From Bostrychus sinensis (taxonomy: Eukaryota; Chordata; Actinopteri; Gobiiformes; Eleotridae), in contig CM036242.1 of NCBI GenBank assembly GCA_020698575.1, positions 15,481,124-15,545,123 on the forward strand: 64,000 bases of DNA, written 5' to 3'. The stretch's first letter is position 1. Each line of letters begins with the position of its first letter. The notes under the pieces were generated by a model, which worked only from the letters and a program-made list of their open reading frames with translations, was not told the DNA's origin and ran no database searches. Below, piece after piece: positions 1-11,872 of this stretch. A program made the translations under genes and the position numbers.

Positions 1-115
1 TTTGTTCGTGAACAAGCCAGCTCTAAGAGCTGATTCTTTGGAGTGAATCAGGAGAGCCAAATCTTCAGCTGCTCCTGCTCAGCGCTGTTAAAAATCCACA
101 TAAGTAGAGCAGAAT
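1..115 (-). repeat. GGCTC-rich interspersed repeat fragment
   Basis: It matches the reverse complement of about 35293-35395: both contain CTTCAGCTGCTCCTGCTCAG, then a variant of CTCTGCTGAAAATC, and CAGCTCTAAGAGCTG/CAGCTCTTAG blocks. The family is probably a DNA transposon. Its left end is cut by the window. Confidence 0.5.
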
Positions 116-128
116 TTTATTTTGATAG

Positions 129-237
129 GCACACCATGCAGCCAATCACACCTGAGGAAAAACTAAAACATCTATCATTATGTGAAAGAAGTTGGGCTCT
201 GAAGACAGCAATTTTGATTATACTGGAGACAGCAAAG
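129..237 (+). CDS. Candidate internal or first exon, unknown protein
   Basis: An acceptor-like TTTTGATAG (to 128), an open frame containing MQPITPEEKLKHLSLCERSW and a hydrophobic end (AILIILETAK), and a strong donor CAAAG|GTGAGT at 238. Codon use is AT-rich. The start overlaps the end of a repeat-like sequence at 1-115, which weakens the case. Confidence 0.2.
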
Positions 238-576
238 GTGAGTAAAGAATTTTGTAACTGTATTTTGTGCTTGCAACCCGCATAAAAATAAGACTTTTAC
301 AAAAACACTGATTAAAAAATGGTTTACCAACACACAAAACCTTAATATTTAGGCTAAGTTAGGCCTAAATTCAATGCTCAGAGTGTTACTAAATGAAGAG
401 CCATTTGGTAGCCATAAGAACTCTTCTAAGTGAGCCAAGCCAAAAGACCTGAATCTTTGAAAACAGCCAAACTGCCCATCTCTAGAAAATGCTGCTTGTG
501 TTGCATGTGGCTGCTTTACCACTTTTAGAGTCACAATAATTTATGTAGTTTTTCTTAGTACATCACATGCAACAAA

Positions 577-1027
577 CTACATGTGCAATTTAAAAAGAAA
601 ATCAGGATGCAATTTACCATCCACTATTTGAGATGCTAGGCCCACAGCGGTCCTGAGTGCAGGCTCATTTCTGGAGATGACAGGCCGAGGAACCATCATT
701 ACCTTTTCCACAATAACCACACCGGTAACATCGCATAGGGCCACGAAGTTTTGCTCATCACCCAAAATAAAAGCATTCACAAAAACACTGGGAAAAGTAG
801 CTGCCTCAGTATCGGAGTATGCAAAATAATTTAAGACTTCATTTCTCTGCACAACAATACAATGTGTCGTCTCGGATTCCATTTACCCTCATCAGATGTG
901 TTTCGCGATTGTTAGCTAACACCATCCATCTCATACTCATCTCTGCAGCCCTATTAGTGCTTAATTCAGAAAATTTGAAATGTTTAATATCCCAAGATGG
1001 ATCGTAATGTAGCTTTGTCAGATTCAA
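577..1027 (-). pseudogene. Unidentified protein-like open frames, minus strand
   Basis: Two overlapping minus-strand open frames: one from 1027 (starting MNLTKLHYDPSWDIKHFKFS) and a second ending at 577, containing EVLNYFAYSDTEAATFPSVF and VMMVPRPVISRNEPALRTAV. The second is even in composition and looks like real protein. A +/-1 change near 840-880 would connect them, so this may be a broken coding fragment, perhaps from a mobile element. A GGATG|GTAAAT donor-like site inside the last codons suggests an exon end. I recognise no domain. Confidence 0.25.
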
Positions 1028-1269
1028 TTTGGTTGATCATATTTAACCTTCACAGTGCAACTCACTTTCAGTTTGAAGACTGCATTACTGTTATCAATCG
1101 CTTAAACACATTTTTGGAGGCCTTTGTAAATGAGAGAGACAAATATTATTTTTAAGTTCTTGTGGACAGAATAGATTTTATAGTAGCGCTGATGTCTTTT
1201 TAATAGTTTTGTAAAGAAAGTCTAGAGTGTCAGTTATATTTTTTCGGGTACAAAATCAGCATTTAAAAG

Positions 1270-1508
1270 TATATGAAGGTTATGTGCAAGTGAGTGTTGG
1301 TTCGATTCCCTTGCCAGTCAGCACATAACAAATACGCACTAAATGGAGTCTGCAAGGTCTTCCCTTGTTAAAATAGGTTCTGTCTGGGCACTCCAACATC
1401 CTTTCACCATTCAGAGACATGCAAGTGTAGGTGAATTGGTGATTATAAAATCACACTTGAATGAATGTGAGGTGAATGGTTGTCTTTCAGTGTGTCTACC
1501 CTTAGACA
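1270..1508 (+). repeat. tRNA-derived SINE copy, old
   Basis: A pol III B-box-like GGTTCGATTCCC at 1299-1310 is followed by the teleost SINE body (GAGACATGCAAGTGTAGGTGA, then AATTGGTGA and GAATGGTTGTCTTTCAGTGTG). It is diverged and lacks a clear tail. Confidence 0.6.
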
Positions 1509-1509
1509 C

Positions 1510-3089
1510 ATACTAATAAGCAGTGTGTACCCAAAGTAGATGAAACCTCTAGACCAGCCTCTAGAGCTCCAAACCACCCTCAACAAGAATAAGTGGTAGA
1601 AAATGTATTAATTTATCTGATAATGAAATCATGTCCGGTTTTAAAAGAAAAAAACAATGCACAGAAAGACAGTACTAAACAGTAGTAGTAGGAAATGGGG
1701 GAGAGGGATCAGGGTATGGCATGAAACAAACTGGTTAAAGTTGAAAACGTGTGCCGCCTCAGTCTGTGGTTTGTACATTTGAGTTGAAGACACAATTGAA
1801 ATGTTGGGGATTTTTTTAAGCAGTTAATTTGAACCCTAGCCAGCAAGTGTGACATAACTTGATTAAATATCTTTGAAAACATTGTAACCACCAACATTTG
1901 TTACCACTTCCAAGCAATCATCTTCTGTTAAACCACAATACGGCTCTGGTTACTTTAGGTATTTTTACTCTAAATGAATGCACCAGTGTGATATGTGCAT
2001 AGAATGGTACCCTACATGTATTTGGGACCAGTTCTGATCACTTTTGATCATTAATTACAATAAATCATAATAGTAATTACTGCTTTATCTAATTACACTA
2101 AGCACTACACACTTATCTCCACTCTGTAGATGGCAATATTATGCCAAGATTAGCATGCAATCAACATCACAAGCACTTATAATGAGTTCTGCTCCTAGCA
2201 CTGAAATTTTTTCTAACATAACCTTATCATTAATTAAAATGTATTAGTTTTACTGTTTCCTGCTTTTACGTCTCCAGACTATTTAGCCAAGATTTATTTT
2301 GTCTTGAATTGTCCATTAGCAGAAATCTCCATGGCGCCAGACACATTCTAAAAGGACAGCATACATCCTTAAGTCAAGATAAAAAGGAAGATTTCAAAGT
2401 GTGAAATGGCTTATTTAAATATGGACCAATATAGAACAAAATACAGGAACAGAAAATGTGTGGTATTAGAGCAGACGGTTTTAGACATGGTAGAATAAAT
2501 ATAATGTCCTGATTGTAGATGTATTGTTGAAGAAGGCCACTTCACAGTGACTTACCTCCTGTCACTTCAGTCAATGTTCTCTTTATAACCAGGCAATCTA
2601 TGCTTTATGAGACAGACTTTCACAACATACGTATAACATGTATAACAGATAACAAAATAGATATGCGAAGACAAATGCTGCAACACGTCATAGTTACAAG
2701 GTTCATGTTTTATAATGATATATTTACACAAAGTTCACTAAACATTTAAAGATTTATTAAAGTTACAGTGCCCAACATTTTCTTTGTCAGAGCTTTACAA
2801 CCTAGCTATGTTGCCTGTTATAATTTTTTCAGGGGAATAAAACTGGACCAATTTACCACCACATAATACTCCAACAACATATATTTGGTTCCCAAAAACT
2901 GGTAGCACTTTGTTTACCATCAGACCATGCCATTGCACAATTATCTTCCTCTTTAAACATGAAAGGGGCCATATTATGCTTTTATTCATATTTTAAACCA
3001 ATTTTGGTCACCTCTAAAATAGCATACAGCACATTTAACAACCTGTAAAAACATCAATTTACTAAAAGATAATATTACTATACTGGTGC
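1510..3089. other. Gene-less stretch, nothing recognised
   Basis: AT-rich, no long frames and no repeat family identified. A GGAG|GTAAGT donor-like site on the minus strand at about 2553 has no convincing exon. Confidence 0.5.
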
Positions 3090-3440
3090 CATAAAGAAAC
3101 AGGTGAAGAGACCAGCAGAGTGCAGCAGAGTGCAGCTCTGTTGCAGTCTTTTGAACATGTAATGAATGAATGAATAATGTAAGTAAGTGACTTCTTTAAA
3201 CTTTTTTGTATGATGCCAATTCAATACAAAATTTAAAAAATATCTACCATTTTTTGATAAGTGAATGAGAGCAGATTGTATGTAGAGCGCTTTTTGATTG
3301 GTCAGTGCTTCCTAAAGTGGGCAGGGAGTTTGTGGGAGAGGAGAAAGAGCGTTCTGAGGCCTCAGAAACTCAGCACCAGAGGCAACTGGATTACTCAGAC
3401 AGGCGTGAATGAAACAAAACGCAACTCCGGGTATGTTTCT
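3090..3440 (+). repeat. Interspersed repeat, copy A (partner at 56.2 kb)
   Basis: TTGCAGTCTTTTGAACAT, GGTCAGTGCTTCCTAAAGTG and GAATGAAACAAAACGCAACT recur in the same order and orientation at about 56156-56545. Probably an old DNA transposon. Confidence 0.65.
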
Positions 3441-4309
3441 GATAAGAGAACAACATTAAAAGATGGTAGAAAACTCAGAAAAGTAAAAAATATAATTGAT
3501 AAAGTGATAAGTGATATCCTTGACATTCATTTGTTTTTGCTCTCCTTTTTTCTGTATTTATTTGTGCTGTAACCAGACATAGATAATGCTTTCTTTGTTA
3601 AGGAGCGCTATTAATTCAGTGCTGACACACTGTGTAGATCAATCAGTGTGAGCATGATAATAAAGCCTGGATGGTGTATTAAGGTCTTGTTTTTCACAGA
3701 TGATTACTGCATACATTATTTTAATTTTCACACAAACTGCTCTAACCATATGAAGTTATGTGAGGTGAAAAATGTATGTGATCCCACTGTTGCATTTTAA
3801 GTTCAACCTTTCAAAATACTTCAATGTATTTGCATAGAAATACTGTTTAGATTGATGCACACCAAATGTATACTGTAGTAAGCATAGTGGGTGAATTAAA
3901 AATCTGTCACATTCTTCAGCGAGGTATTGTGCAAAACTAAAGCTAACAGGGTTGTCTAGGTCTTTGAGCTCACTATAAGTAGAGTCATAGGTTAAGCCTG
4001 CGCAGGGCTTAAAGAAACCTATTTCTCTTATCTTTCCTGGTCATGAACCATGAGCAATAACATTATCAGAGTTTTGTTGTTACAGGGCTGGGGTAGAGCC
4101 GGGGTAGAGAGGGGCAGAATTACAGGCAGTGAGGGGATTTTAAACACCACAAGTCCTGCGGATGTGTCCAATCGAGCCTTTAATCTGGCAATTGTGTTGA
4201 TTCTTATCAGCTGCCACTTCATTCAGAGAACTAATATCAGCTGATCCATAAATCAACTATACTTACTGCTTTGTCTTGTAATCTTAACATTATGTCCATA
4301 ATAAATGTC
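3441..4309. other. Gene-less stretch, nothing firm
   Basis: AT-rich. The part at 4050-4240 is more balanced and could be conserved; the open frames there on both strands are short and unsupported. Confidence 0.4.
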
Positions 4310-4690
4310 ATTTATTCATTCATTCTTTCATTCATTTTCTACCGCTTTTCCGGTTAGGGGTCGCGGGTGACTGGAGCCTATCCCAGTAACTTTGGGCCGA
4401 AGGCGGGGTACACCCTGGACAGGGGCCAGCTTGTCGCAGGGCTGACACAGAGACGAACACAGACAGACAACCATTCACTCTCACATTCATTCACTAGGGT
4501 CAATTTAGAGTCACCAATTCACCTAACACATGCATGTCTTTGGACGGTGGGAGGAAGCCGGAGTGCCCGGAGAGAACCCACGGTAACACGGAGAGGACAT
4601 GCAGACTCCACCCAGAGAGTTCGTGTGATGGTGTGTTGGTCGGACCGGGGCTCGAACCCACGACCTCCTTGCTGCATAATAAATGTACCA
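4310..4690 (-). repeat. tRNA-derived SINE copy, nearly full length
   Basis: It is in reverse orientation. The B box appears as GGCTCGAACCC (4649-4659; complement GGGTTCGAGCC). The body runs through CATGCATGTCTTTGGACGG and GGCGGGGTACACCCTGGACAG to CTACCGCTTTTCCGGTTAGG and an (ATTC)n tail. It is the best-preserved copy of this family in the window. Confidence 0.75.
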
Positions 4691-4714
4691 GAGTAATATG
4701 CTATTTCTTTATGA

Positions 4715-5050
4715 TATCCAGTCATTCATTTATATTCTAAACCCATTAAGGATTGTGGGTGGCTGGAGCCTACCCTTGCAACTTTGGGCCCTAAACAGCG
4801 GCCAGTTAGTTGTTGGGCTGACACAGAGACATACACAGACAACCATTTACTCTCACATTTATTTACTATTAGCAATTTAGATTCACCACTTCTCCCTACA
4901 CCTGCATGACTTTGGACAGAAGGAGGAAATTGGAGTAGCCGGAGTGAACCCACAGAAACACAAGAAGGACATTCAAACTCACTCTACTCATTTATTGAGC
5001 CCACAACCTGATGACTGATAGAGGAGCACTAACCACTCTACGACCCTACA
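4715..5050 (-). repeat. Second SINE copy of the same family
   Basis: It lies directly beside the copy at 4310-4690 in the same orientation, with the same order of blocks (GGGTGGCTGGAGCCTACCC, ACACAGACAACCATTTACTC, GGAGTGAACCCACAGAAACA) but more diverged. The two form a head-to-tail pair. Confidence 0.65.
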
Positions 5051-5164
5051 CCCCCTTCTTTATGATCTGATGATAATTTGTACATTAAAAAAGGTAAGAA
5101 TACACACATTAGCTTTTCAAGTCAAACACTGTGTGGGAGCTTTTTATTTACTTCATTATAAATA

Positions 5165-5701
5165 CGCTATATTTCCAAAAGTATTTGCTCACCTGCCTTT
5201 GCACGCATATGATCTTAAGTGACATCCCATTCTTAATCCATAGGGTTTAATATGACACTGGCCCACCCTTTGCATCTATAACAGCTTCAACTCTTGTGGA
5301 AAGGCTTTCCCCAAGGTAACCCACAAGTATTTATGGGGATTTTTGACCATTCTTCCAGAAGCACATTTGTGAGGTCAGGCACTGATGTTGGATGAGAAGG
5401 CCTGGCTCGCAGTCTTCACTCTAATTTATCCCAAAGGTGTTCTATCAAGTTGAGGTCAGGACAGGCCAGCCAAGTGCTTCCACACCAAACTCGCTCATCC
5501 ATGTCTTTATGGACCATGTTTTGTGCACTGGTCTGCAGTCATGTTGGAAAAGGAAGTGGCCATCCCCAAAGTTTTTCACAAAGTTTTCCACAAAGCTGCA
5601 ACCTAGGTGCTTGATTTTATTCACCTGTGGTCATGGAAGTGATTGGAACACCTGAATTCAGTTATTTGGGTGGGTGAGTGAATACCTTTGGAAATATAGT
5701 G
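5165..5701. mobile_element. Tc1/mariner-like non-autonomous element (537 bp)
   Basis: Terminal inverted repeats: CGCTATATTTCCAAAAGTAT at the left and the inverse of CACTATATTTCCAAAGGTAT at the right, flanked by TA dinucleotides (5163-5164 and 5702-5703), the hallmark Tc1/mariner target duplication. The interior has no intact transposase. The family, with ends near CACTATATTTCC and a GCTCACC motif, is common in teleosts. Confidence 0.75.
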
Positions 5702-5703
5702 TA

Positions 5704-6758
5704 TCTATAGTGCTGTTGTTGTAAAAATTTAATGGATTTTTAAAATAATACACTTTACATATGTACTCAAGTTTAGCACCACACATCATTTGAGATTCAA
5801 AATGCATTTTTTTCTTGTTCCTCTATGCTCTCTATTTTTCCTCGATGACATTAGCCTAAAGGTAATTATTATTATGCAGCAGAAAACACTATTGTTTAAA
5901 TATAAACATGAGGAGAAGCAGCCTGGTATTTAGTTGGACTGACAGTTCAAGACAAAATACAATATGGACTAAAACCTGTGATCCGTATGAGGCACCGCTA
6001 CCCTGTTTTAGCCGCTGACAACAGTAGATGGCTGCCAGAGCCAGATTTTGGAAACCCGTCCTTTATACCCCCACCACAACGCAAAGCATTAAGTTATTTA
6101 TTTCAGTCGAGGTAGGTCATCACTCCTGAGAATGGGAAGGGTATTAGTCTTTCATCATAAAAGGTGAGCACAACTAACAGAAAGACACAAAGTACTGTTA
6201 GTTAATGCGAGCTTAAGGCAATGTGATTTAAATATGTTTGCTGCAGAAGCATGTGTAACGTTATCTAAATTGCCAACGTTACCACTGTACCCCCTCCCCA
6301 GGGAGAGGGACTCATTTAACAGCACAAAGCCACATCATCTTATTTCCGAGTCTGTTTTCTCTGATGATTCTGTAGAAACATGGATCCTAAACAGTGGCTA
6401 GAACTGACGGTCAGTGAAGTATCGTTAAAACAATGTGCCTGCCCTCCAAGGGAGCTCTGCCCTGCAGGTGTGACGTCACTGTGAAAACTATGAATAGCAT
6501 GAGATTGAGGTGGAGGCAGCTAAAATTCTGCTGCTAAAAATCTGCTGCTAAAGATTCAAAATGCAAACATCTTGGTTTATGGCTAATATCTCCACAATTT
6601 TGGGTTTATCCACATGAAACCAAAGCCGGCACAAAGTTCACCATCTTGTCTGTCGACACAAATTACCTAAGGTGAAATTGTCTTTCACTTGTGTTATTTC
6701 CCTGCATGCTTTATCTGTGAACATGCTGCAGCGGGGTGTGGGAGCCTCTGTAGTTACT
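5704..6758. other. Gene-less stretch between two transposons
   Basis: No gene seen. A short direct duplication of TCTGCTGCTAAA lies near 6525-6555, and TGACGTCA (CRE-like palindrome) occurs near 6471-6478. Confidence 0.4.
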
Positions 6759-6766
6759 GCTGTTGC

Positions 6767-8141
6767 CAGGGCTTAATTTGTAAATCAAACGATGCCGGAA
6801 CAAAAATTGCGCTTTGACACCGGGGTCCACAAGGCCAACACTGTTCCCGGAACGTACACACAACACAATGCTTTGGTGCACACATGCCAAAATACCAAGC
6901 AACTGCTCATTTATACTCAGTTTTAAATTATATTTTAACATATTTGATAACATTATTATACATTATATCGTTTCACTTCAGTGTAATGTGTCAGTGTACC
7001 TTTGTGTGATTGCTCAGCTGATCGAGAAATCAGCTGCTACGCATAATTACTGCGCTTTTGTAGGCTCGCTCTGTCATAGACCTGCTGTGTGCAGCCACCA
7101 GTCTGAAGCAAGAACATAGACTCATGCAGCTGTGGTCTGTAAAAGCAAAGTCTAGACTAGGAAAGGGAGTACACAGCAGCAGTAAGCTCTCAGTAGCCTA
7201 ATCATGTCTCTCCTTTTGCTTTCGCTTCTTTTTAGTGACTGCCGTGGAGCGTGCAGTCTTCTCCGCGTAATGGTGTTTCACGGCTCCAGGCTCTGTGAGC
7301 CTCAGTGTGTTAGCTCGAGTTTACAGATGCATTTGAACAAACAAAAAAGAACAAACTGCTGTGGATCCATGCCCCGTGCGCACATGGGATATAGCACATC
7401 GAGGGCGCGTGGCGTAATGTTACCCTGGCCATGTAACAGTGACACTGGCGTTTAACTGGCCCTGGGTCTCATCCTGTGACCCACGATCAGCGCGTTAGCT
7501 CTAGCTTCCATATGCATTTGAGCAAAAGAACAAACTGACGTGGCACTGCCATGTCCCGTGCGCTCTCTGCATTGGGGAAATAACGCTGCACATCCAAATC
7601 ACGTAGGTCCCATCCGCGTAACCAAAGTCAGGACAAATGTCAACAGATTTACAGTCTTCTGGCTGTTAGCAAACACATCACTTTTGACTTAAAGAACAGC
7701 AGTCAGCTGTAGCTCCACTTGCGTTTGTAAAAACACAGCCCACTATGGCTCTGTGCAGCTCTGCGGATGCAGCAGGGATTGGGCGGGGTCAGGGGACATC
7801 TCAAGGTACGCACAGTGCATACTGCTGTACACCTGCAGACACCACTGGTGTTAACAGTGGTGAACAGATCTTTCAGTTTGACGTGAAGGTCTTTTCCACC
7901 GGATTCCCTGTACACTCTATAGACACGAATTACAGTGCGGGGACAGTCTATGTTGAAGCGCTCACGCGGAAATGAAGCGTGGCTTTTATGTTTAAAACAT
8001 ATGCATTTCTGTGTAATTACACCTCCGACCTAGTTGTGTATGAGTTAGCGGATCCAAGCAAACAGTTGCCGGATCGGACCGTGTCAAAATAAGGGAGTTT
8101 CCGATCCTGTTCCGGCAAGATCCGGCTCAAATTAAGCCCTG
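6767..8141. mobile_element. Non-autonomous hAT transposon (1,375 bp)
   Basis: Perfect 14-bp terminal inverted repeats CAGGGCTTAATTTG (6767-6780) and its inverse (8128-8141). The 8-bp flanks GCTGTTGC (6759-6766) and GTTGTTGC (8142-8149) differ at one base, as expected of a hAT target duplication. Subterminal CCGGAAC/GTTCCGG motifs lie inside both ends. The interior is CpG-richer than the surroundings, encodes no transposase and carries an internal duplication (about 7309-7385 and 7493-7565). Movement would need a transposase supplied elsewhere. Confidence 0.82.
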
Positions 8142-8149
8142 GTTGTTGC

Positions 8150-9579
8150 TAATCTTGGTATTGCCTACAACAGGCAACACCAAGTTAACAGCCAGCTTAA
8201 TTTTCTGCATGTTGTAAATATAACAACGCTGCTTGAATGAATAAATTAAGTTCATAGGTCACATTTTTCTTGATTTCTTTTTGTGTGGTTTCATTTAGAT
8301 TTGCCATTTTTGTCATTATTAAAAATTATTTTAAAAATCATCCAGCGTATTCAACTTACAGTAGAATTCTGAAAGTCCTTTTTTCAGAGGATTAGGTACA
8401 CTACTGAGTTTACTGAGTGAGTTTTCATAATATCCTAGGTGCTCTGTGTATTTGTACGCACAGTTTGCCTAACTATTTGATTGACGTGTGAATGTCCAGT
8501 GAGACATCCCATTCCTGAGTTCCAGAGAACAGACAAGGTGATAGCATCGCTATTCCTGTCAGGTTTCACCAGTGAATTGTTCATCAGTTCACCACCTATT
8601 TTCCTATGAGGTTTTCTTTTTTCTATTTTCCTTCTTTACTCAAAGCTGGGTTTGAAAGAGAGGCTTTGGTGTAAGCAGAGAGGCCACAGGGGAGCAAATC
8701 CCTGGACACACTCGGAAAAAGAACAGCTTCAAAAGGCCCTCCAATACCACAATGAATTGTATAAGGGCAAAAAATGCGATGATTAAAAGTGAAATGTTTG
8801 TTTGAAGATAATGTTATTTTCGAAAACCTCTCTTAAGAGGATTTCAAAGTGGAAAAAGAGACAAGAGGAAGAAATGGAGCAAATGTGGGAGCGGAGCTTG
8901 GGACTTTTTCCCACACTTATGGAGACGTGTTCAAAATGACGAACAGCATATGATCAGTTGTTCTCAATCTCACACTTAAAGAGATACACAGAGAGGATGC
9001 AAGACTGAAGTCATCGACAGGCTGCTTTTTTTAATATGAAGGTCGAGGGGAGAGCATGGGTTAAAGAGAGCAGAGAGGAGTACACAGGATCTGACTGTGA
9101 ATGGACACAACACTTCTATTTATGCTGCGCCGCCGAGCAGGTGTGGATTAGCATTCAGAACAGGAGCCGCCATGATTCACATCTACGTCATATCTCAGAC
9201 AGACCATTGAACATTCACTAAACATCACTACTGTCTGGAAGAGGGAAATTATTCTTAAATCCATTAGCTATTTATAGTATACATTATAAAGAAAAAATTG
9301 CTAATATTTTCAGACATGTTTAAATGTATGGAAAATGTGAAAGTAGGCTGGTCTTACACAGCAAATGCATTTCAAAATAATGATTTGACATGCATAAGCT
9401 TAGTCAATACTACAGTAAATTTGCTTTTTTTAGGACAGATTTTCTGCATTTTCTTTTAATAAAACATGAAGTTACTGCACATTGTATTTTAATAACAAAA
9501 AAATTGCTATAACCTTGATTTTGGGCATACTTGTATCATAGTCTTTTTCACCTTTAGATTTGTTGAACCTTTCACAATG
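8150..9579. other. Gene-less stretch, nothing firm
   Basis: AT-rich flanks around more complex sequence at 8640-9230. No exon or repeat could be supported. Confidence 0.4.
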
Positions 9580-9730
9580 CCATCCATCCATTCATTTTCT
9601 TCTGCTAATCCAGGGCTAGGTTGTGGTGGCAGCAGTCTAAGCAGAGATGCCCAGACTTCTCACTCCCCAGACACTTCCTCCAGCCAGTCCTGGCAGAGAG
9701 ACATAGCCCCGCAAGCGTGTTCCTTTCACA
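9580..9730 (+). repeat. Interspersed repeat fragment (LINE or SINE 3' part)
   Basis: It begins CCATCCATCCATTCATTTTC and continues GCAGTCTAAGCAGAGATGCC and CAGACACTTCCTCCAGCC, a block I recall as widespread in teleost genomes. The exact family is not certain from sequence alone. Confidence 0.5.
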
Positions 9731-10149
9731 ATGGAGAAAACCCTGCATGCATCTTCAGTCCTCTATTCAGTCTACAGTCCATGTATGCAAATTTGCTTGC
9801 TTCTTCTTCTTTCAACTATAGATTTTATGCATCAGACAAAAAAAATAAAAAAAGTTTCTGTCTCTATACAGTCCACATATCCTTCATAAAAATGCCATAA
9901 AGTCAAATTACAGGTTACAGCCCAAGTGCATGAAGTTTCACAAAATGGAAACGTCGATTGTGGCACAAGCAGAAATGGCCCAATGTTGACTAAAAGTGCA
10001 CAACGTCGGCAGAAACCCATCAATCCTGTGAAGAGAACCATTAGTAATGCACTGACGGACGGTAAAAGCATTGCAGCAGTGACACAACAGAAGGTGCGGC
10101 GGAACATTGTGTGTCTTTTGCCCACAAACACCTGCCTTGCATAAGCCAC

Positions 10150-10560
10150 ACCTAATTGAATATTAATGCCCCGTGATGCTATTTGATTATCAGTTTTTCA
10201 TTTGGAGTGATTATACAAATTAGCCTCATTTGCATGCCACTGTTCAAAGAAGTGAAATGAAGTGTGTCCGCCATATTATTACCGTTCCAAAGCCGACGAG
10301 CACAACTTTTGTAATCTTATGAATTCAGGATTAGCTGCACATTTTGGCGCGATGTTCCAATTCAGTGTGTGTGCGGAGAGGTCATTTATGCCGGCAGACG
10401 GCTTTGTTTGCTCCACTAGCCGAAGACAATAGACATAATAAAGTTTCAATCAGCTTTTGTTATTTTTTTCCTTGAAGGTTCACTGAGCTTGGGATTTTGC
10501 CGGATCGCATCCTTTCTTTGGCGGGGCAGGTAACGGGAGAAGAGAGATGATGAAGAGTTT
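10150..10560. other. Candidate conserved non-coding element
   Basis: Single-copy-looking sequence with several AT-core homeobox-type sites (CTAATTGAATATTAATG, ATTTGATTATC) next to moderately GC-rich sequence. No gene model. Judged by texture only. Confidence 0.2.
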
Positions 10561-11752
10561 AGTCCCATTCAGTCGCTATGGAGTAAATGAAAGAAATGAA
10601 AAGGCCCATAATAGAAGTGGAGTGGAGAATTACTGTCTTGTCTGGCTCCCAGGCAACAGCTTTATCTTCACAGCAATTTACAGTAATCCTGGGCGACTGA
10701 GGGGGCCCGCTGCAGGCCCCACGAGCAGCCGGACGATGACATGTGAGGGTACTACAAAAGAATCTGGAACTAGACCTAATCATCACTTTAAGCCCCATAT
10801 TACATTTTTAAAATGTGACCATAACTCATCTGAAGGGCATTGTACGCTCCTCTGCTCTAGTCTCTATACATATGTCACTGATAATAGTCTGTGTTCAGCA
10901 CCAAGCAAAGGGAAACCAGGAGGGACGCCTCAATGAAAACAACAATAAATAACCTAAAAGAGGCCATAATGAAAACAAAGAAGTACAATGTCCCAGACTG
11001 GGCCAATTATAATTTTATTTTTTCAACAGCCCAGATATTCCCCCAAAGTTTGTGGTGCAGAATGTCATAGTTGTCATAGCCACCTTGTGGTGTGTTTTAT
11101 TCATTTATCCTTGTTTCCATCCGTGCCACTAATAAGCTGGTGGACATAAAGGGCTCTGGTTCGCACCTAATTTTGAACACCTTTTTGTTACCTCTTTATT
11201 AAAGATTATTATATTAAGTTACGCCTTTTCAATCACCTCTGCACTCCTCCTGTTTTCTTCACCTGGTAAAACACAATTATAGAGGTTGTGAACGACTAAT
11301 GCCATCCACTCAGTTCAACATTAAAGTGCCTCCAAATTAACTTGCAGGATTTACAGTGGATCTCCTGTTAGACCAACTGTAACCATTAATATAAAAATGA
11401 TGTTATATTCTTGGTTGCATGTGTCTACAACTGCAATATTCTGGGTGCATGTCTATCCAGTTGCATTCAGTGGCAGTTCATTCTGCTCCAATAGGTTTCA
11501 CCCCATGTAAATGAAATCCACACAGACCAAAAATGTGTATAGAACATAGAAAAAGATGACTGACCAGACTACAAGCGGACAAGTTAGACCAAAACACCTA
11601 GCATCACACAAAGTTTAGATGTTAAATAATAAATACTAAATAGGATTATGTCATATTCAACCATATCGTCTAATCTAGTGGTACTCATCTGGTCCGAGTA
11701 TGGAACCCGATTTAATTCCTAATAATTTTTTGTGACCCACTTTTTACATAAT

Positions 11753-11872
<120 letters not shown>

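Noticed and set aside
2545..2640. Donor-like GGAG|GTAAGT on the minus strand with LVIKRTLTEVTGG before it
   Set aside because: The frame closes upstream after about 17 codons and the acceptor is poor.
4649..4659. Possible tRNA gene around the B box
   Set aside because: No cloverleaf around it; it is the pol III promoter box of a SINE. The heads at 50290-50347 and 24185-24196 were rejected as tRNA genes for the same reason.
4367..4725. Open frames on both strands
   Set aside because: Entirely inside a SINE copy.
10547..10936. 129-codon plus-strand frame
   Set aside because: No domain, no splice or promoter support, and an overlapping frame on the other strand; chance frame in moderately GC-rich DNA.
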